Shown: positions 1 through 8,426, numbered from the stretch's first letter. The stretch: DNA of 64,000 nt from Effusibacillus dendaii (GCF_015097055.1 NZ_AP023366.1:1550001-1614000), one strand, 5' to 3'. Numbers and translations: made by a program. Notes: a model not told the origin generated them from the letters alone.

Positions 1-1124
<1,124 letters not shown>

Positions 1125-1448
1125 TGGATGATATACTCCGCGTTGCCAACAGGACGTTGGCGCTCTTAGCGGAGCCACCTCTGTGAATGGATCCCGTTCC
1201 GCAGGAATCGGGATTTCCTTAAGAATCCATCTGGCTCCCTACACGATTCAGTTTTCAAAGAACGACTGCCACCTTTGGTGGCTTAGCGTTGCTTGTGCCC
1301 CTCGGGTGCTTGTGCCCTTTGGGTACAAAGAACGACTCGTTGTGCTTCCCAAAAGCAGCGACAAACATGATCTTAACAGATTCAAACGCCCAAAACAAGT
1401 GGAAGTTTTTATCTTTTTTCGTGCCGCTCGCTCACGGCGACAAGGGAT
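1125..1448 (-). other. rRNA operon leader
   Basis: No coding frame is convincing here. Read on the minus strand, the region contains a CTTTGAAAACTGAA block near 1246-1262, which is common in Bacillota rRNA leaders. It also holds short GC-rich direct and inverted repeats around 1285-1330 (variants of TGCCC-N-GGGTGC). It lies between the promoter at 1449-1477 and the 16S gene, so it is read as transcribed leader. Confidence 0.7.
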
Positions 1449-1477
1449 ATAGTATCATGATCGACAGTTTGGATCAA
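1449..1477 (-). promoter_or_regulatory. Sigma-A promoter for the rRNA operon
   Basis: On the minus strand, TTGATC (-35, 1472-1477) and TACTAT (-10, 1449-1454) are separated by exactly 17 bases. This places transcription start near 1441, about 320 bases before the 16S 5' end. Orientation and position fit an rRNA promoter; additional promoters farther upstream cannot be excluded. Confidence 0.65.
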
Positions 1478-1737
1478 TCGTTTTTGCAAAACAAAGCGAA
1501 ACAAAATCTTGGCTTTAGATGCACGCATACAATTCAATCTCTGGATTTCTCCTTATTTCTTATCACTTTAAAGAGGCAGCATAATCAAAAAGTGACCCGG
1601 GCATCCTACTAAAACTAAGCTCAAGAGGGGCCGCGTGAAATTCCCGCGTACCCCATCCAATTTTCGCATCTATAAAACGGAGAACCAAAACGGAGAACGA
1701 CGAACAACACATATCTTCAATAAAAATAGTTTTTCCT
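1478..1737. other. Intergenic region without a gene
   Basis: About 260 bases between the rRNA promoter and the 3' end of the enoyl-CoA hydratase gene. No coding frame with a ribosome binding site was seen. It may hold further upstream rRNA promoter elements, but none matched a clear consensus. Confidence 0.5.
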
Positions 1738-1770
1738 TTCTAAAATAGGCTGTTTCCGAAAGCAGACTAT
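1738..1770 (-). terminator. Possible terminator after enoyl-CoA hydratase
   Basis: On the minus strand, ATAG-CTG-TTTC pairs with GGAAA-CAG-CTAT and is followed by TTTTAG. The stop codon of the hydratase lies within the stem. The hairpin has mismatches and the T-run is short, so this is a weak call. Confidence 0.4.
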
Positions 1771-2549
1771 CTCCCTTTGAAATTAGGCGATCTCTTTTCA
1801 ATAAACGCCTGCACACCTTCTTTATGATCTTCCGTTGTACGAATCATGGCTTGCGTCATCCGTTCCGTTTCCAAAATCGCCGCCAAATCAGCCATCAACG
1901 ATTTGTTTGCGATTTTCTTAATCATTCCGATCGAACGGCTGGGGCCATTCGCTAATTTTTGTGCATAACTCAGCGCCTCTTCCATCAATCGGTTGGCAGG
2001 ATACAATCGATTGACCATTCCCCAATTCAATGCGGTCTGGGCATCAATCGGTTCCGCATTGAAAAGCAGTTCTTTCGCCCGATACAATCCGATCGTACGG
2101 GGCAGGAAAAATAGGCCTCCGCCGTCCGCTATAAGACCTACCTTCGAGAAACTGAGCACAAATTTGCTGTCTTCCGCCGCTAAAATGTTGTCACAGGCCA
2201 GCGCCAAACAAACTCCCGCTCCTGCCGCATACCCATGAACCGCCGCTACAATCGGCACTTCCAGTTCGCTCATGGCTGTCACCAGTCGATTTAAACGCCC
2301 AACATGATCATATGTAAGCAGCGGCGTGCTCCCTTGGCCCATTCCTTTCACATCGCCGCCCGCACTGAAAGCACGTCCTGCACCGGACAATAAAACCGCT
2401 CGCACCCCTTCATTTTTTCTTGCATATTCCACCGCTTCCAACATGCCTTCCATCATATCCGGACTGAACGCATTTAAAGATTCCGGACGATTCAACGTAA
2501 GGCATAATACATTCCCATCTTGCTTTGCAATCAAATCTTGCCTCTTCAT
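1767..2549 (-). CDS. Enoyl-CoA hydratase/isomerase
   Basis: A 260-residue crotonase-family protein, the normal length. It hydrates 2-trans-enoyl-CoA or does related chemistry in fatty-acid or aromatic acyl-CoA degradation. The oxyanion-hole segments are visible as AFSAGGDVK and HGYAAGAGVCLALACD. The typical catalytic Glu after the second glycine-rich loop is not obvious (GLIADGGG), so isomerase or another crotonase activity is possible. The start at 2549 is chosen because AGAGGGGGG precedes it; an in-frame upstream extension lacks family similarity. A FadR-like inverted repeat overlaps the -10 region, suggesting control by the FadR encoded at 56 kb. Confidence 0.9.
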   Translation of the reverse strand: MKRQDLIAKQDGNVLCLTLNRPESLNAFSPDMMEGMLEAVEYARKNEGVRAVLLSGAGRAFSAGGDVKGMGQGSTPLLTYDHVGRLNRLVTAMSELEVPIVAAVHGYAAGAGVCLALACDNILAAEDSKFVLSFSKVGLIADGGGLFFLPRTIGLYRAKELLFNAEPIDAQTALNWGMVNRLYPANRLMEEALSYAQKLANGPSRSIGMIKKIANKSLMADLAAILETERMTQAMIRTTEDHKEGVQAFIEKRSPNFKGR

Positions 2550-2564
2550 TGTGATCCCCCCCTC

Positions 2565-2583
2565 TGAATACGTTTTCATTATA
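2565..2583 (-). promoter_or_regulatory. -10 element with FadR-like operator
   Basis: TATAAT on the minus strand (2578-2583) overlaps TGAATA-N6-CATTAT (2565-2582). The Bacillus FadR consensus is TGAATG-N6-CATTCA, so each half-site matches in its core. The -35 is weak. The link to FadR is inferred from this match and from the gene's acyl-CoA function. Confidence 0.45.
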
Positions 2584-2697
2584 GCGGAAATTTTCTGAAA
2601 ATAAAACGATCCTGTTTGACACTTCAAAATTCTTTCGAGAAGATGAATTTATAAAGAAGAAAGCTCTGCAAAAAGAAATTTGGGAGAAGGAGGCGAC

Positions 2698-2922
2698 ATG
2701 ATGGTCATTGAAATTTGTGAAACCAATGAAACACGAATGTGGATTCCGGACATCCGAGCGATGTTGCCAGACGCGGAAATTGTCGTTTATTCCTGTCTTG
2801 ACCACTGCAATGCCTGTTATCTCACGTTTTTCACTTATGTAGACGGCGAATTGCTGGAAGCCTATACACCTCAACACCTGCTGCAAAAACTGAAACACAT
2901 CGCGGATTCAACACCCCCCTAA
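2698..2922 (+). CDS. DUF1450 (YuzB-like) protein
   Basis: A 74-residue protein resembling the short YuzB/DUF1450 family of Bacillota. It has a conserved CLDHCNAC cysteine cluster in the middle (CxxxCxxC spacing, about residues 38-45), which suggests metal or Fe-S binding. The start is the first ATG of ATGATG, seven bases after GGAGG. The biochemical role of the family is not established. It stands alone between divergent and co-directional neighbours. Confidence 0.75.
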   Translation: MMVIEICETNETRMWIPDIRAMLPDAEIVVYSCLDHCNACYLTFFTYVDGELLEAYTPQHLLQKLKHIADSTPP

Positions 2923-2989
2923 AATCCCCCTAAACCTGCGGTTATTTTATGAACCGGCTTGTCATATGTTGTGACGAGGGGGAATCGCA

Positions 2990-3319
2990 ATGGATCGCTT
3001 TTTCTCAACGATTGTGCTTGATTTTTTTGTAGCGCTCGGACTTGTAATCGGCGGTTCACTGGTAGGAGCAGTGGGGGCGATGTTGACTCATCATCCGCCT
3101 ATGAAAACCATGCTGGATCTTGCCGACCAATTAAAAATATGGGCATTGGTGGCCGCCCTAGGCGGTTCGATGGACGCAATCAAAATCATCGGCGACGGCG
3201 TCTGGTACCTGAAATTCAACCCGGTCGTCAAACAGTTTGCCTATCTGATTGCTGCCTTCCTCGGCTGTCAGGTAGGATTTTATTTGGTAAAATGGATCGC
3301 TTCCGAACGGGGTATCTAA
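2990..3319 (+). CDS. ytrH: Sporulation membrane protein YtrH
   Basis: A 109-residue membrane protein matching the YtrH family. YtrH is made in the mother cell and is needed for efficient sporulation in Bacillus subtilis. Three hydrophobic segments are visible: residues 8-32, about 48-62 and 82-102. Its stop overlaps the start of the next gene (TAATG), so ytrH and ytrI are translationally coupled, as in B. subtilis. GAGGGGGAATCGCA precedes the ATG. Confidence 0.88.
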   Translation: MDRFFSTIVLDFFVALGLVIGGSLVGAVGAMLTHHPPMKTMLDLADQLKIWALVAALGGSMDAIKIIGDGVWYLKFNPVVKQFAYLIAAFLGCQVGFYLVKWIASERGI

Positions 3320-3768
3320 TGGAGCGCTTGGCATTGTTTCTGGTCGGAATGCTGTGCGGGGCCACACTGATTGTTGCCGTGAAGGGTCATGACATGGATC
3401 TTCTTTATCTGCAAATGGGGAAACTGCGCGCGGAGAACAACCAACTGCAAGAAGAAGTCGATACTTTGAAAAAAAGTTTGTTAGACAAACAGAAACAGAG
3501 CAAAGTTCATAAAATTGAGGTCACCGTAACAGCACCCGATGAGTTTACCAAGCTGGCCATCACAAAGTATGCGAAAGATCATCTGCGTATTCTGTTAGAC
3601 AGGGACTTAAACAGTTTGAAAGCGAACCCCCAACTGGTCATCGGACTTGTAGACGGCCGTTTTTTTACCATTGAAAACCAGTCCTATCAACTAAAAGTCC
3701 AAATCCTCGTCATTGACGAAACCATCCATATGTGGATAGAGGGGATCAAGCAAGCGGCTCCTACTTAA
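3319..3768 (+). CDS. ytrI: Sporulation membrane protein YtrI
   Basis: A 149-residue bitopic protein. It has one N-terminal transmembrane helix (residues 4-23), then a coiled coil (LRAENNQLQEEVDTLKKSL, about 36-56) and a soluble C-terminal domain. This is the layout of YtrI, the partner of YtrH in mother-cell sporulation membranes. The ATG overlaps the ytrH stop codon. The gene ends tail to tail with the minus-strand gerPD-like gene, sharing the TTAA at 3765-3768. Confidence 0.82.
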   Translation: MERLALFLVGMLCGATLIVAVKGHDMDLLYLQMGKLRAENNQLQEEVDTLKKSLLDKQKQSKVHKIEVTVTAPDEFTKLAITKYAKDHLRILLDRDLNSLKANPQLVIGLVDGRFFTIENQSYQLKVQILVIDETIHMWIEGIKQAAPT

Positions 3769-3911
3769 TCCCCCTCCCGATCCGTATCTTCCCACTCTGC
3801 TTCGTCATCGTCCGCCAAGCCAGGCGAATGCTGCATGACTCCGATCGTCAATGAACTCTGGTTCGTAAGCGAACCGATATGCAGGGTTCCAATCTGGTAT
3901 GTCACATTCAC
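3765..3911 (-). CDS. Small GerPD-like spore protein
   Basis: A 48-residue protein starting at GTG (3911), ten bases after GGAGG. The N-terminal half (IGTLHIGSLTNQSSLTIG) has the hydrophobic-G-hydrophobic / SS-x-x-x-IG pattern shared by GerPB, GerPD and GerPE. The C-terminal half is very acidic. The GTG overlaps the gerPC stop, so it is coupled to gerPC in an hsp20-gerPC-gerPD order. In gerP-containing bacilli these proteins make the coat permeable to germinants. The assignment to GerPD rather than PB or PE rests on position and size. Confidence 0.65.
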   Translation of the reverse strand: MNVTYQIGTLHIGSLTNQSSLTIGVMQHSPGLADDDEAEWEDTDREGD

Positions 3912-4300
3912 AGATGCAATACCTCCAAATAACGCACACGCTGCTCAAACGATTGGAGCTGCGCCTCAATGTCGCGCCAGCGCTGTTCCAAATTTTGCAG
4001 ACTGTCTCTCACCTCCTGCATATTTTGCTCTACCTGCTGGAGGCGTTGCTTGATTGATTTACGGCCTTCCCCGCCACCTCCCGCTTGATCACCGCTTGTT
4101 TGTATGCGAGTATCCATTTCGTCTCCCATATGAACCCCCAAATCCAAAATCCCGTTTTGAATGCTTTCCACTGTCAGATTTTCAATATAATATTCGATCG
4201 AACCGGACTTGCCGGATTGCTGCAATTTTTTTAGTTCCTCTTCGATCGTTTCGAGCCTTTTTTGAAGACTTAGAATTTCTTCGTACCACGCCGGATAGAT
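3908..4300 (-). CDS. gerPC: Spore germination protein GerPC, ATC start
   Basis: About 130 residues: an N-terminal aromatic patch (YPAWYEEIL), a coiled coil (LQKRLETIEEELKKL), a GSIEYYIENLTVESIQNG core and a second coiled coil near the end. This is the GerPC layout; GerPC helps coat permeability to germinants. An in-frame TGA lies three codons before ATC at 4300, and no ATG, GTG or TTG exists before the conserved N-terminus. GGGGTG stands seven bases before the ATC, so initiation at ATC is proposed. The alternative is the TTG at 4225, which would remove the first coiled coil. The gene follows the hsp20 stop by 17 bases. Confidence 0.72.
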   Translation of the reverse strand: MYPAWYEEILSLQKRLETIEEELKKLQQSGKSGSIEYYIENLTVESIQNGILDLGVHMGDEMDTRIQTSGDQAGGGGEGRKSIKQRLQQVEQNMQEVRDSLQNLEQRWRDIEAQLQSFEQRVRYLEVLHL

Positions 4301-4317
4301 GGCCGTTCACCCCCCAT

Positions 4318-4863
4318 CTATTCGAAATCGATCGGAATCGTATTGTCTTTCAAATCGGCATTTTGATCTGTATCTTTGATCATGCGAACTTCCAATATAC
4401 CCTGTCGATAGGCGGCTCTTACTTTGTTCGGAAGTACACGAACGGGCAGCTGAATCTCCCGTTCAAACGAACTTTGCCGTTCCGACATCAAAAATTGGTC
4501 CCGTGCCACCCCGGGATATCGGTTGCCTTGGTTTCCTTTTATATGAAGGCGATTCGATTCCACAGCGATTTTGACATCGGAGCTTTTTTCTATACCGGGC
4601 GCCTCAATTACGGCCACCAATTCGTTTTTGGACTGGTACAGATCGACGCGCGGGTAGCCGGAAGACATCCCGTTAAACATGTTTTGCATCGGAAACCCTG
4701 CATTCGGCATCAGAGGGTTTCCGTCAAACAGGTTGCCAAGATTGGGCATGTTGCCGTTTTGCGAACCCATTACAGTTTTCAGGAAATCCTCGCCGAACAT
4801 TTTTTGGAACTGTTCTCCCAGTTGTCCCAATTGACGCAACGAATCCATCGGATTTGTATTCAT
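4318..4863 (-). CDS. Hsp20/alpha-crystallin family protein
   Basis: A 181-residue small heat-shock-like protein. A long N-terminal arm rich in Met, Gly, Asn and Leu (residues 1-70) precedes an alpha-crystallin domain (about 72-178) with RVDLYQSKNELVAVIEAPG and the terminal strand GILEVRM. Such proteins act as holdases, and several are spore-coat components (CotM-like). The start at 4863 is chosen for GGGAG eight bases upstream. It is the first gene of hsp20-gerPC-gerPD, which argues for a spore-coat rather than a heat-shock role. Confidence 0.85.
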   Translation of the reverse strand: MNTNPMDSLRQLGQLGEQFQKMFGEDFLKTVMGSQNGNMPNLGNLFDGNPLMPNAGFPMQNMFNGMSSGYPRVDLYQSKNELVAVIEAPGIEKSSDVKIAVESNRLHIKGNQGNRYPGVARDQFLMSERQSSFEREIQLPVRVLPNKVRAAYRQGILEVRMIKDTDQNADLKDNTIPIDFE

Positions 4864-4952
4864 AGGCATCACTCCCTGCATTACAGTATGCAGGCGAACA
4901 TCTTGTTGTGATAAATGAATACACTGCAGAAAAACCGAAAGGAGGCGCCTGC

Positions 4953-5357
4953 ATGTTTTTCGCGATTACGCAATTGCTGCATCGTACACGAAACCTGCAG
5001 CGTTGGAATGAGACCGTGATTGCTTCGCTCCCCGCTGTTCCCAAAGAAATTACCGCTTCCAGCACACAGAGGGCAGCGTATTTAAGCGGCCGAAAACGGG
5101 TCTTCACCGATTTTGCCACAGCAGCCTCCAAGCTGGAACATGCGATCCTGCGTTCCGGATTCACTCTTTTTTCGCAACTCTCTTTTGAAGTACGCCATCT
5201 CGAATACCTGACGCTTCATGAAGTAAAGGAACTGTCCGACTATCTGGTTCGGCTGATTCGCCTCTACCCGTCGGTCAAACCCATCTATTCCCGATTGATT
5301 CAGACACTGACCCAGATTGCCGAAGAAATGCATGCTCACAACATAACGACCTCCTAA
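4953..5357 (+). CDS. Hypothetical protein, mostly helical
   Basis: A 134-residue protein of unknown function. AAAGGAGG stands nine bases before the ATG at 4953; an upstream in-frame ATG lacks a ribosome binding site. The sequence is predicted helical, with basic and leucine-rich stretches (ITQLLHRTRNLQRWNETV; LTHEVKEL-like segments) and no signal peptide or motif I recognise. It is transcribed divergently from the hsp20-gerPC operon, so a spore role is possible but not shown. Confidence 0.7.
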   Translation: MFFAITQLLHRTRNLQRWNETVIASLPAVPKEITASSTQRAAYLSGRKRVFTDFATAASKLEHAILRSGFTLFSQLSFEVRHLEYLTLHEVKELSDYLVRLIRLYPSVKPIYSRLIQTLTQIAEEMHAHNITTS

Positions 5358-5372
5358 TCAGGAGGCCGTCTG

Positions 5373-5591
5373 TCAAACGCGCGATTTTTTGATTTTGGAA
5401 AAGAATCCATTTACAAACAGCATCAGCAGAATATAGATGATCAGAAACGCAACCACCCATGGGGTATACAACCCAAACAGACCGGCCGTTCCGACGCCTC
5501 CTGAAAGAAACAGCATGAGAAGAACGAAAATAACCAAAAATACAATCATCCAACGCGCCAAATTAGAGAATCGCTGCGCCCGGTTCTTCAT
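5373..5591 (-). CDS. Small two-helix membrane protein
   Basis: A 72-residue protein with two hydrophobic helices (about 13-31 and 42-62) and basic ends (MKNRAQR..., FFSKIKKSR). AGAGGAGGAGGG precedes the ATG. The WxVxFLIIxxLLMLF pattern resembles the YjcZ-type spore peptides at 7478 and 8925 but doubled, so it may be a distant relative. No function can be assigned. Confidence 0.72.
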   Translation of the reverse strand: MKNRAQRFSNLARWMIVFLVIFVLLMLFLSGGVGTAGLFGLYTPWVVAFLIIYILLMLFVNGFFSKIKKSRV

Positions 5592-5770
5592 TCGCCCTCC
5601 TCCTCTTGATATGGACTTTTCCCCTCTGTCATCGTCCCTGTTATTGCTTCACTTTATGTTCCCGTTCCCGAAATCGAAACGGCGGTAAAGCGGAAAACAG
5701 GGATTCGTGGAATTCTCCCTCATCGCATATAGTAAGTAAACGAAGTTCTGCGATGGAAAAGAGGGATGTG

Positions 5771-6004
5771 ATGGCATACGATGATCCGTTTTACACCCTG
5801 CTTCCCGCACCACCATTAGGAAAATTTGATCCCTGCTACCAAACCTGGAAAAACACCTGCCGTTTGGCCTGGGAACGGGCAATGGTATGTCGAATGTACG
5901 GAGACGATTCACCCTCCTGCCAGGCCGCACAAGAACGCTATTTTGAAGCTGCCCGTCGGTATTCCGCTTGTTTGGACGACACATGGGGCCAAAACGAATT
6001 CTAA
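5771..6004 (+). CDS. Hypothetical cysteine-containing small protein
   Basis: A 77-residue protein with four cysteines (DPCYQTWKNTC, MVCRM, PSCQAA plus one near the end) and an aromatic-rich N-terminus. The start at 5771 follows GAGGG; an earlier in-frame ATG at 5753 is possible. It is unrecognised. Its place between spore genes and its Cys/aromatic composition would suit a coat or crust protein, which is inference only. Its 3' end overlaps that of gerPB by four bases on the other strand. Confidence 0.6.
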   Translation: MAYDDPFYTLLPAPPLGKFDPCYQTWKNTCRLAWERAMVCRMYGDDSPSCQAAQERYFEAARRYSACLDDTWGQNEF

Positions 6005-6306
6005 AAAACAGGTCCCGATGCAGGTGGAGAGGTAAAAAAGTTTCCGTTTGGCGGCGTTTCTTCCGTTGCCATTCCTTCCGGAACCTGTACGATCACATCG
6101 GCTGGAGAAGGAGCGGTTGGAACAGGCCCCTCAACCGCAGGCAAAGTCGGCACAACTGGCGCAGGCAGCACGGGAGGCGCCTCCGTAATATCATACGATT
6201 CGGCATACATTCGAATCAGTCCGCTGCTTCCGATTTGTACAACAGATGCGGTCCCAACCGTATTAATTGTCAAATGACCGATATGAATGTTCTGAACGAT
6301 TTTCAT
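6001..6306 (-). CDS. gerPB: Spore germination protein GerPB
   Basis: A 101-residue protein. The N-terminal 35 residues (QNIHIGHLTINTVGTASVVQIGSSG) match the GerPB signature of paired I-x-I-x-x-L/V strands followed by S-x-V-x-Q-I-G-S. The remainder is a Pro/Ala/Val-rich tail of a kind seen in other GerPB proteins. It lies 12 bases downstream of gerPA, as in the canonical gerPA-gerPB order. Role: a coat protein that helps germinants cross the coat (established for the B. cereus and B. subtilis gerP operons). Confidence 0.82.
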   Translation of the reverse strand: MKIVQNIHIGHLTINTVGTASVVQIGSSGLIRMYAESYDITEAPPVLPAPVVPTLPAVEGPVPTAPSPADVIVQVPEGMATEETPPNGNFFTSPPASGPVF

Positions 6307-6318
6307 TTCATTCCCTCA

Positions 6319-6537
6319 CTACAAACCGGCCACATTGGCATCCACCAAATCCTGGTCGTTCGTGTTCGTGGAACTGACCACATTGTACGTGGACGGAAAA
6401 TCCCCCGTGTTAAACGAACCGGAACCGGCATACGTTTTAGACGCCGCTTTTGGCGCTATGATGAGAACATCTCCTACATGAACCACACCGCTGCTCCCCA
6501 CGCTGATCACTTTTAGGGCGCCAAGGATTGCTGGCAT
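6319..6537 (-). CDS. gerPA: Spore germination protein GerPA/GerPF family
   Basis: A 72-residue protein with the family signature: MPAILG start, GVVHVGD (residues 17-23), IAPK, then SKTYAGSGSFNTGD and a C-terminal STNTNDQDLVD. Length and motifs are those of GerPA/GerPF. It is named gerPA because gerPB follows directly. CAAGGAGG precedes the start. It is divergent from the gerPF-like gene at 6660 and shares a 122-base promoter region with it. Confidence 0.85.
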   Translation of the reverse strand: MPAILGALKVISVGSSGVVHVGDVLIIAPKAASKTYAGSGSFNTGDFPSTYNVVSSTNTNDQDLVDANVAGL

Positions 6538-6602
6538 TTAAATTCCTCCTTGGGGCTCAATCGTGTTTTTATTCTAGTGTACGTAACAGTCTCCGCTTTT
6601 GT

Positions 6603-6630
6603 ACCGATTGGCAAGCGATTTCATATGATA
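6603..6630 (+). promoter_or_regulatory. Candidate sigma-K promoter for gerPF-gerPE-gerPD
   Basis: ACC at 6603-6605 (-35 core AC) is followed by CATATGATA at 6622-6630, which fits the sigma-K -10 consensus CATAnnnTA at normal spacing. gerP operons in Bacillus are transcribed late in the mother cell under sigma-K, so the match is biologically sensible. The CATATG is palindromic and may also serve the divergent gerPA gene. Confidence 0.55.
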
Positions 6631-6659
6631 AACCAAAAAACGAAAGGCGGAATATATCC

Positions 6660-6881
6660 ATGCCAGCACTTCTAGGCGGAATTCGCATCATAACCGTTTC
6701 CACTGCGGGAGTATTTCAGGTAGGAGATACGGCTGTCATTGCCCCCAAAGAAACGGGGAAACTGTATACCGGTTCGGGTACCTTCTCAACCGGTGATGGA
6801 GCGAGCACATTCACATTGTTCAGCAACACCAACACAAACGACCCTGACTTTGTCGATACGGATGTTTGGGGAGTGAAATAA
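6660..6881 (+). CDS. gerPF: Spore germination protein GerPF/GerPA family
   Basis: A 73-residue paralogue of the gerPA gene across the divergent promoter: MPALLGG start, GVFQVGD, IAPKETGKLYTGSGTFSTGD, SNTNTNDPDFVD. It starts eight or so bases after AAAGGCGGAA. It is the first gene of a three-gene unit with gerPE and a gerPD-like gene that overlap or nearly touch. The exact PA/PF naming is by position. Confidence 0.84.
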   Translation: MPALLGGIRIITVSTAGVFQVGDTAVIAPKETGKLYTGSGTFSTGDGASTFTLFSNTNTNDPDFVDTDVWGVK

Positions 6882-6886
6882 AAAAG

Positions 6887-7201
6887 ATGCCGCTTTTAAG
6901 AGACCGTCCAAAGATTACTCAAGTGCAGGGAATGAAAGTGACGCTGATTTTGCTGTCAGGAGTACTGCAAGTGGGAGACACCCGACTCGTGGAACCGTTT
7001 TATCAATCTTTCACTGCCGGGGGATCGCGCGGTGCAGCCAGTTTTATCACGCGTGCCCGTCACATCCATTCCGCCACCCGACTTCACTATAACAACCAGA
7101 CGGATCATCAAATTTCGGATGATAATCTGCTGAACGATCAATGGTATGACCAGATTTTAAAAGAGATCGAAGAGGAGAGCAAAAATGGCCGTCCAGATTA
7201 A
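6887..7201 (+). CDS. gerPE: Spore germination protein GerPE
   Basis: A 104-residue protein with a GerPE-like core (VTLILLSGVLQVGDTRLVEP), then a basic and polar C-terminus containing His/Asn-rich stretches. It lies five bases after gerPF; its end overlaps the next gene by 17 bases. ATG 6887 is used; a TTG at 6866 overlapping gerPF is an alternative because the ATG has only a distant GGGGAG. Part of the coat-permeability GerP set. Confidence 0.75.
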   Translation: MPLLRDRPKITQVQGMKVTLILLSGVLQVGDTRLVEPFYQSFTAGGSRGAASFITRARHIHSATRLHYNNQTDHQISDDNLLNDQWYDQILKEIEEESKNGRPD

Positions 7202-7385
7202 CATGCAGGTACAAAACGGCGACATTCAAGTCGGTTATATCAAAATAAACGCGGTTTCCAACTCGGCGGTTGTCATATTAGGCGATGCCGAGACAATCAC
7301 CCCCACCGCCATTGCTACTTCTCGCGGCGTTATAGGGCCGCTTTTGGCTCCAGTCGTGGCTCCTGGCGGCGGCCCTGTCGGGTAA
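7185..7385 (+). CDS. GerPB/GerPD-like spore germination protein
   Basis: A 66-residue protein with IQVGYIKINAVSNSAVVILGDAE near the N-terminus, matching the GerPD/GerPB pattern (xIGxIxIxxxSxSSVxxIGD), then a Gly/Pro/Val tail (VAPGGGPVG). AGAGGAG precedes the ATG and lies within the end of gerPE, so translation is coupled. With the gene at 3765-3911 the window holds two GerPD-type proteins. Confidence 0.75.
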   Translation: MAVQINMQVQNGDIQVGYIKINAVSNSAVVILGDAETITPTAIATSRGVIGPLLAPVVAPGGGPVG

Positions 7386-7477
7386 ATAGGTTGTTCCACA
7401 AAAATAGACAGATGTCCGTTTCTTCTCCTCCACCCTGCGCATTTACTGAAGTGAACAATCACAAAGGAGGAATTTTC

Positions 7478-7603
7478 ATGGACGGATACGGGGTTTTCGG
7501 AGGCTATACCCGGTGGGCAGTCGTGTTCTTGATTATCTTTGTACTGTTTATTCTGCTGGTACCGACCACTACCACCGTTTGCACGACGCAACCGGTTTAC
7601 TGA
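7478..7603 (+). CDS. YjcZ-family sporulation peptide
   Basis: A 41-residue peptide: a Gly/Tyr N-terminus (YGVFGGY), one hydrophobic helix WAVVFLIIFVLFILLV, and a Thr-rich end with one Cys. This is the YjcZ/SpoVM-like small membrane peptide family of spore formers. AAAGGAGG stands eight bases before the ATG. A close paralogue lies at 8797-8925 on the other strand. Location downstream of gerP genes supports a spore role. Confidence 0.85.
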   Translation: MDGYGVFGGYTRWAVVFLIIFVLFILLVPTTTTVCTTQPVY

Positions 7604-7666
7604 GAGCAAAATTTCACATGCGCCAGAGATCCGTTGATGCGGGTCTCTATTTGTATAAAAAGCAAA

Positions 7667-7693
7667 CCCGGTTAATCAAAACCGGGCCTTTTT
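7667..7693. terminator. Bidirectional terminator
   Basis: CCCGGTT-AATCAA-AACCGGG (7667-7686) is followed by CCTTTTTC on the plus strand and by TTTGCTTTTTA on the minus strand. It separates the YjcZ gene from the convergent GerP-like gene. Confidence 0.8.
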
Positions 7694-7704
7694 CTCATAT
7701 GGGG

Positions 7705-7941
7705 TTACACTTGCAGACTGCTAAAATTATTGTTGTCAAAACTTAAAGTATCAATCGCATCCAAATCCATAATGAAATAGGTGATGACCGGCAGACATAC
7801 GATACTGTCCGCGTAAACAGTATTTCCATTGTTCAATTTAGATTTGTTGGTGTTTTGGACAATATTGACGCCCAGTGCGATGGACGCGCCTTGTGCCACA
7901 GTGTTGGATGTGAGGAACCCTAACCAAATTCCGACCGCCAT
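7705..7941 (-). CDS. Divergent GerP-like spore protein, family member A
   Basis: A 78-residue protein of a five-member family in this window. Shared features are a hydrophobic N-terminus, G-x-N-[IV]-x-x-N (here GVNIVQN), then S-K-x-N-x-G, and a C-terminal N/D-x-D-x-x-D... FD-x-N-x-F block. GerPA/GerPF proteins share the order GD...SK...G...TN-x-D-x-D-x-x-D, so distant relationship is inferred. Two GGAGG blocks precede the ATG. It is convergent with the gerPF unit. Function is unknown; spore coat is the best guess. Confidence 0.72.
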   Translation of the reverse strand: MAVGIWLGFLTSNTVAQGASIALGVNIVQNTNKSKLNNGNTVYADSIVCLPVITYFIMDLDAIDTLSFDNNNFSSLQV

Positions 7942-8043
7942 GGCGATCCTCCTTGTACCCTTTGATTACCCTTGTCCTCCTGTAAGGTTTGGTGTATGGA
8001 TATTCGTTAATTCGATAAGTCTGTATACACGTTTACATGATTG

Positions 8044-8280
8044 TTAAAACGGCCCCAGTAAGAAATTATCCATCTGAAACGCAGGCGTATCCACCCAGTC
8101 AGGGTCGAAATTTGCCTTGACAATGCCGGGCATCCATGCGATCTTGCCGTTTGTACAGAGGGTCCCTTCGTTTATCTTGCGAATCGAACTGTTCGTTACA
8201 AAATTAACCCCTGTAGCAACCGTGGCATCTTGCGAACAGCGGTTGACCATAATCCCGCCGATTCGAACCCTTACATCCAT
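8044..8280 (-). CDS. Divergent GerP-like spore protein, family member D
   Basis: A 78-residue member of the same family: GVNFVTNSS, then RKINEG, and the C-terminal ANFDPDWVDTPAFQMDNF. AAAGGGGAG stands seven bases before ATG 8280. It lies upstream of member A on the same strand and divergent to member E, so A, D and E form a cluster beside the gerP genes. It has two cysteines, unlike members B and C. Confidence 0.7.
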   Translation of the reverse strand: MDVRVRIGGIMVNRCSQDATVATGVNFVTNSSIRKINEGTLCTNGKIAWMPGIVKANFDPDWVDTPAFQMDNFLLGPF

Positions 8281-8426
8281 TCCAGATCTCCCCTTTCACC
8301 ATTCCCCATATTGTATACTTCAATCGGCGGTTCTGTGTCGGTGAACCGATTGACGGACTCCCACATAGAATGACATGAGCCTATATCGAAACGAACGGAT
8401 CACATTCATGGGGAGGAGGTTGTCGG

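Noticed and set aside
8310-8330. CATATTGTA, a sigma-K-like -10 before family member E
   Set aside because: No AC at the proper -35 distance, and it lies over 100 bases before the gene.
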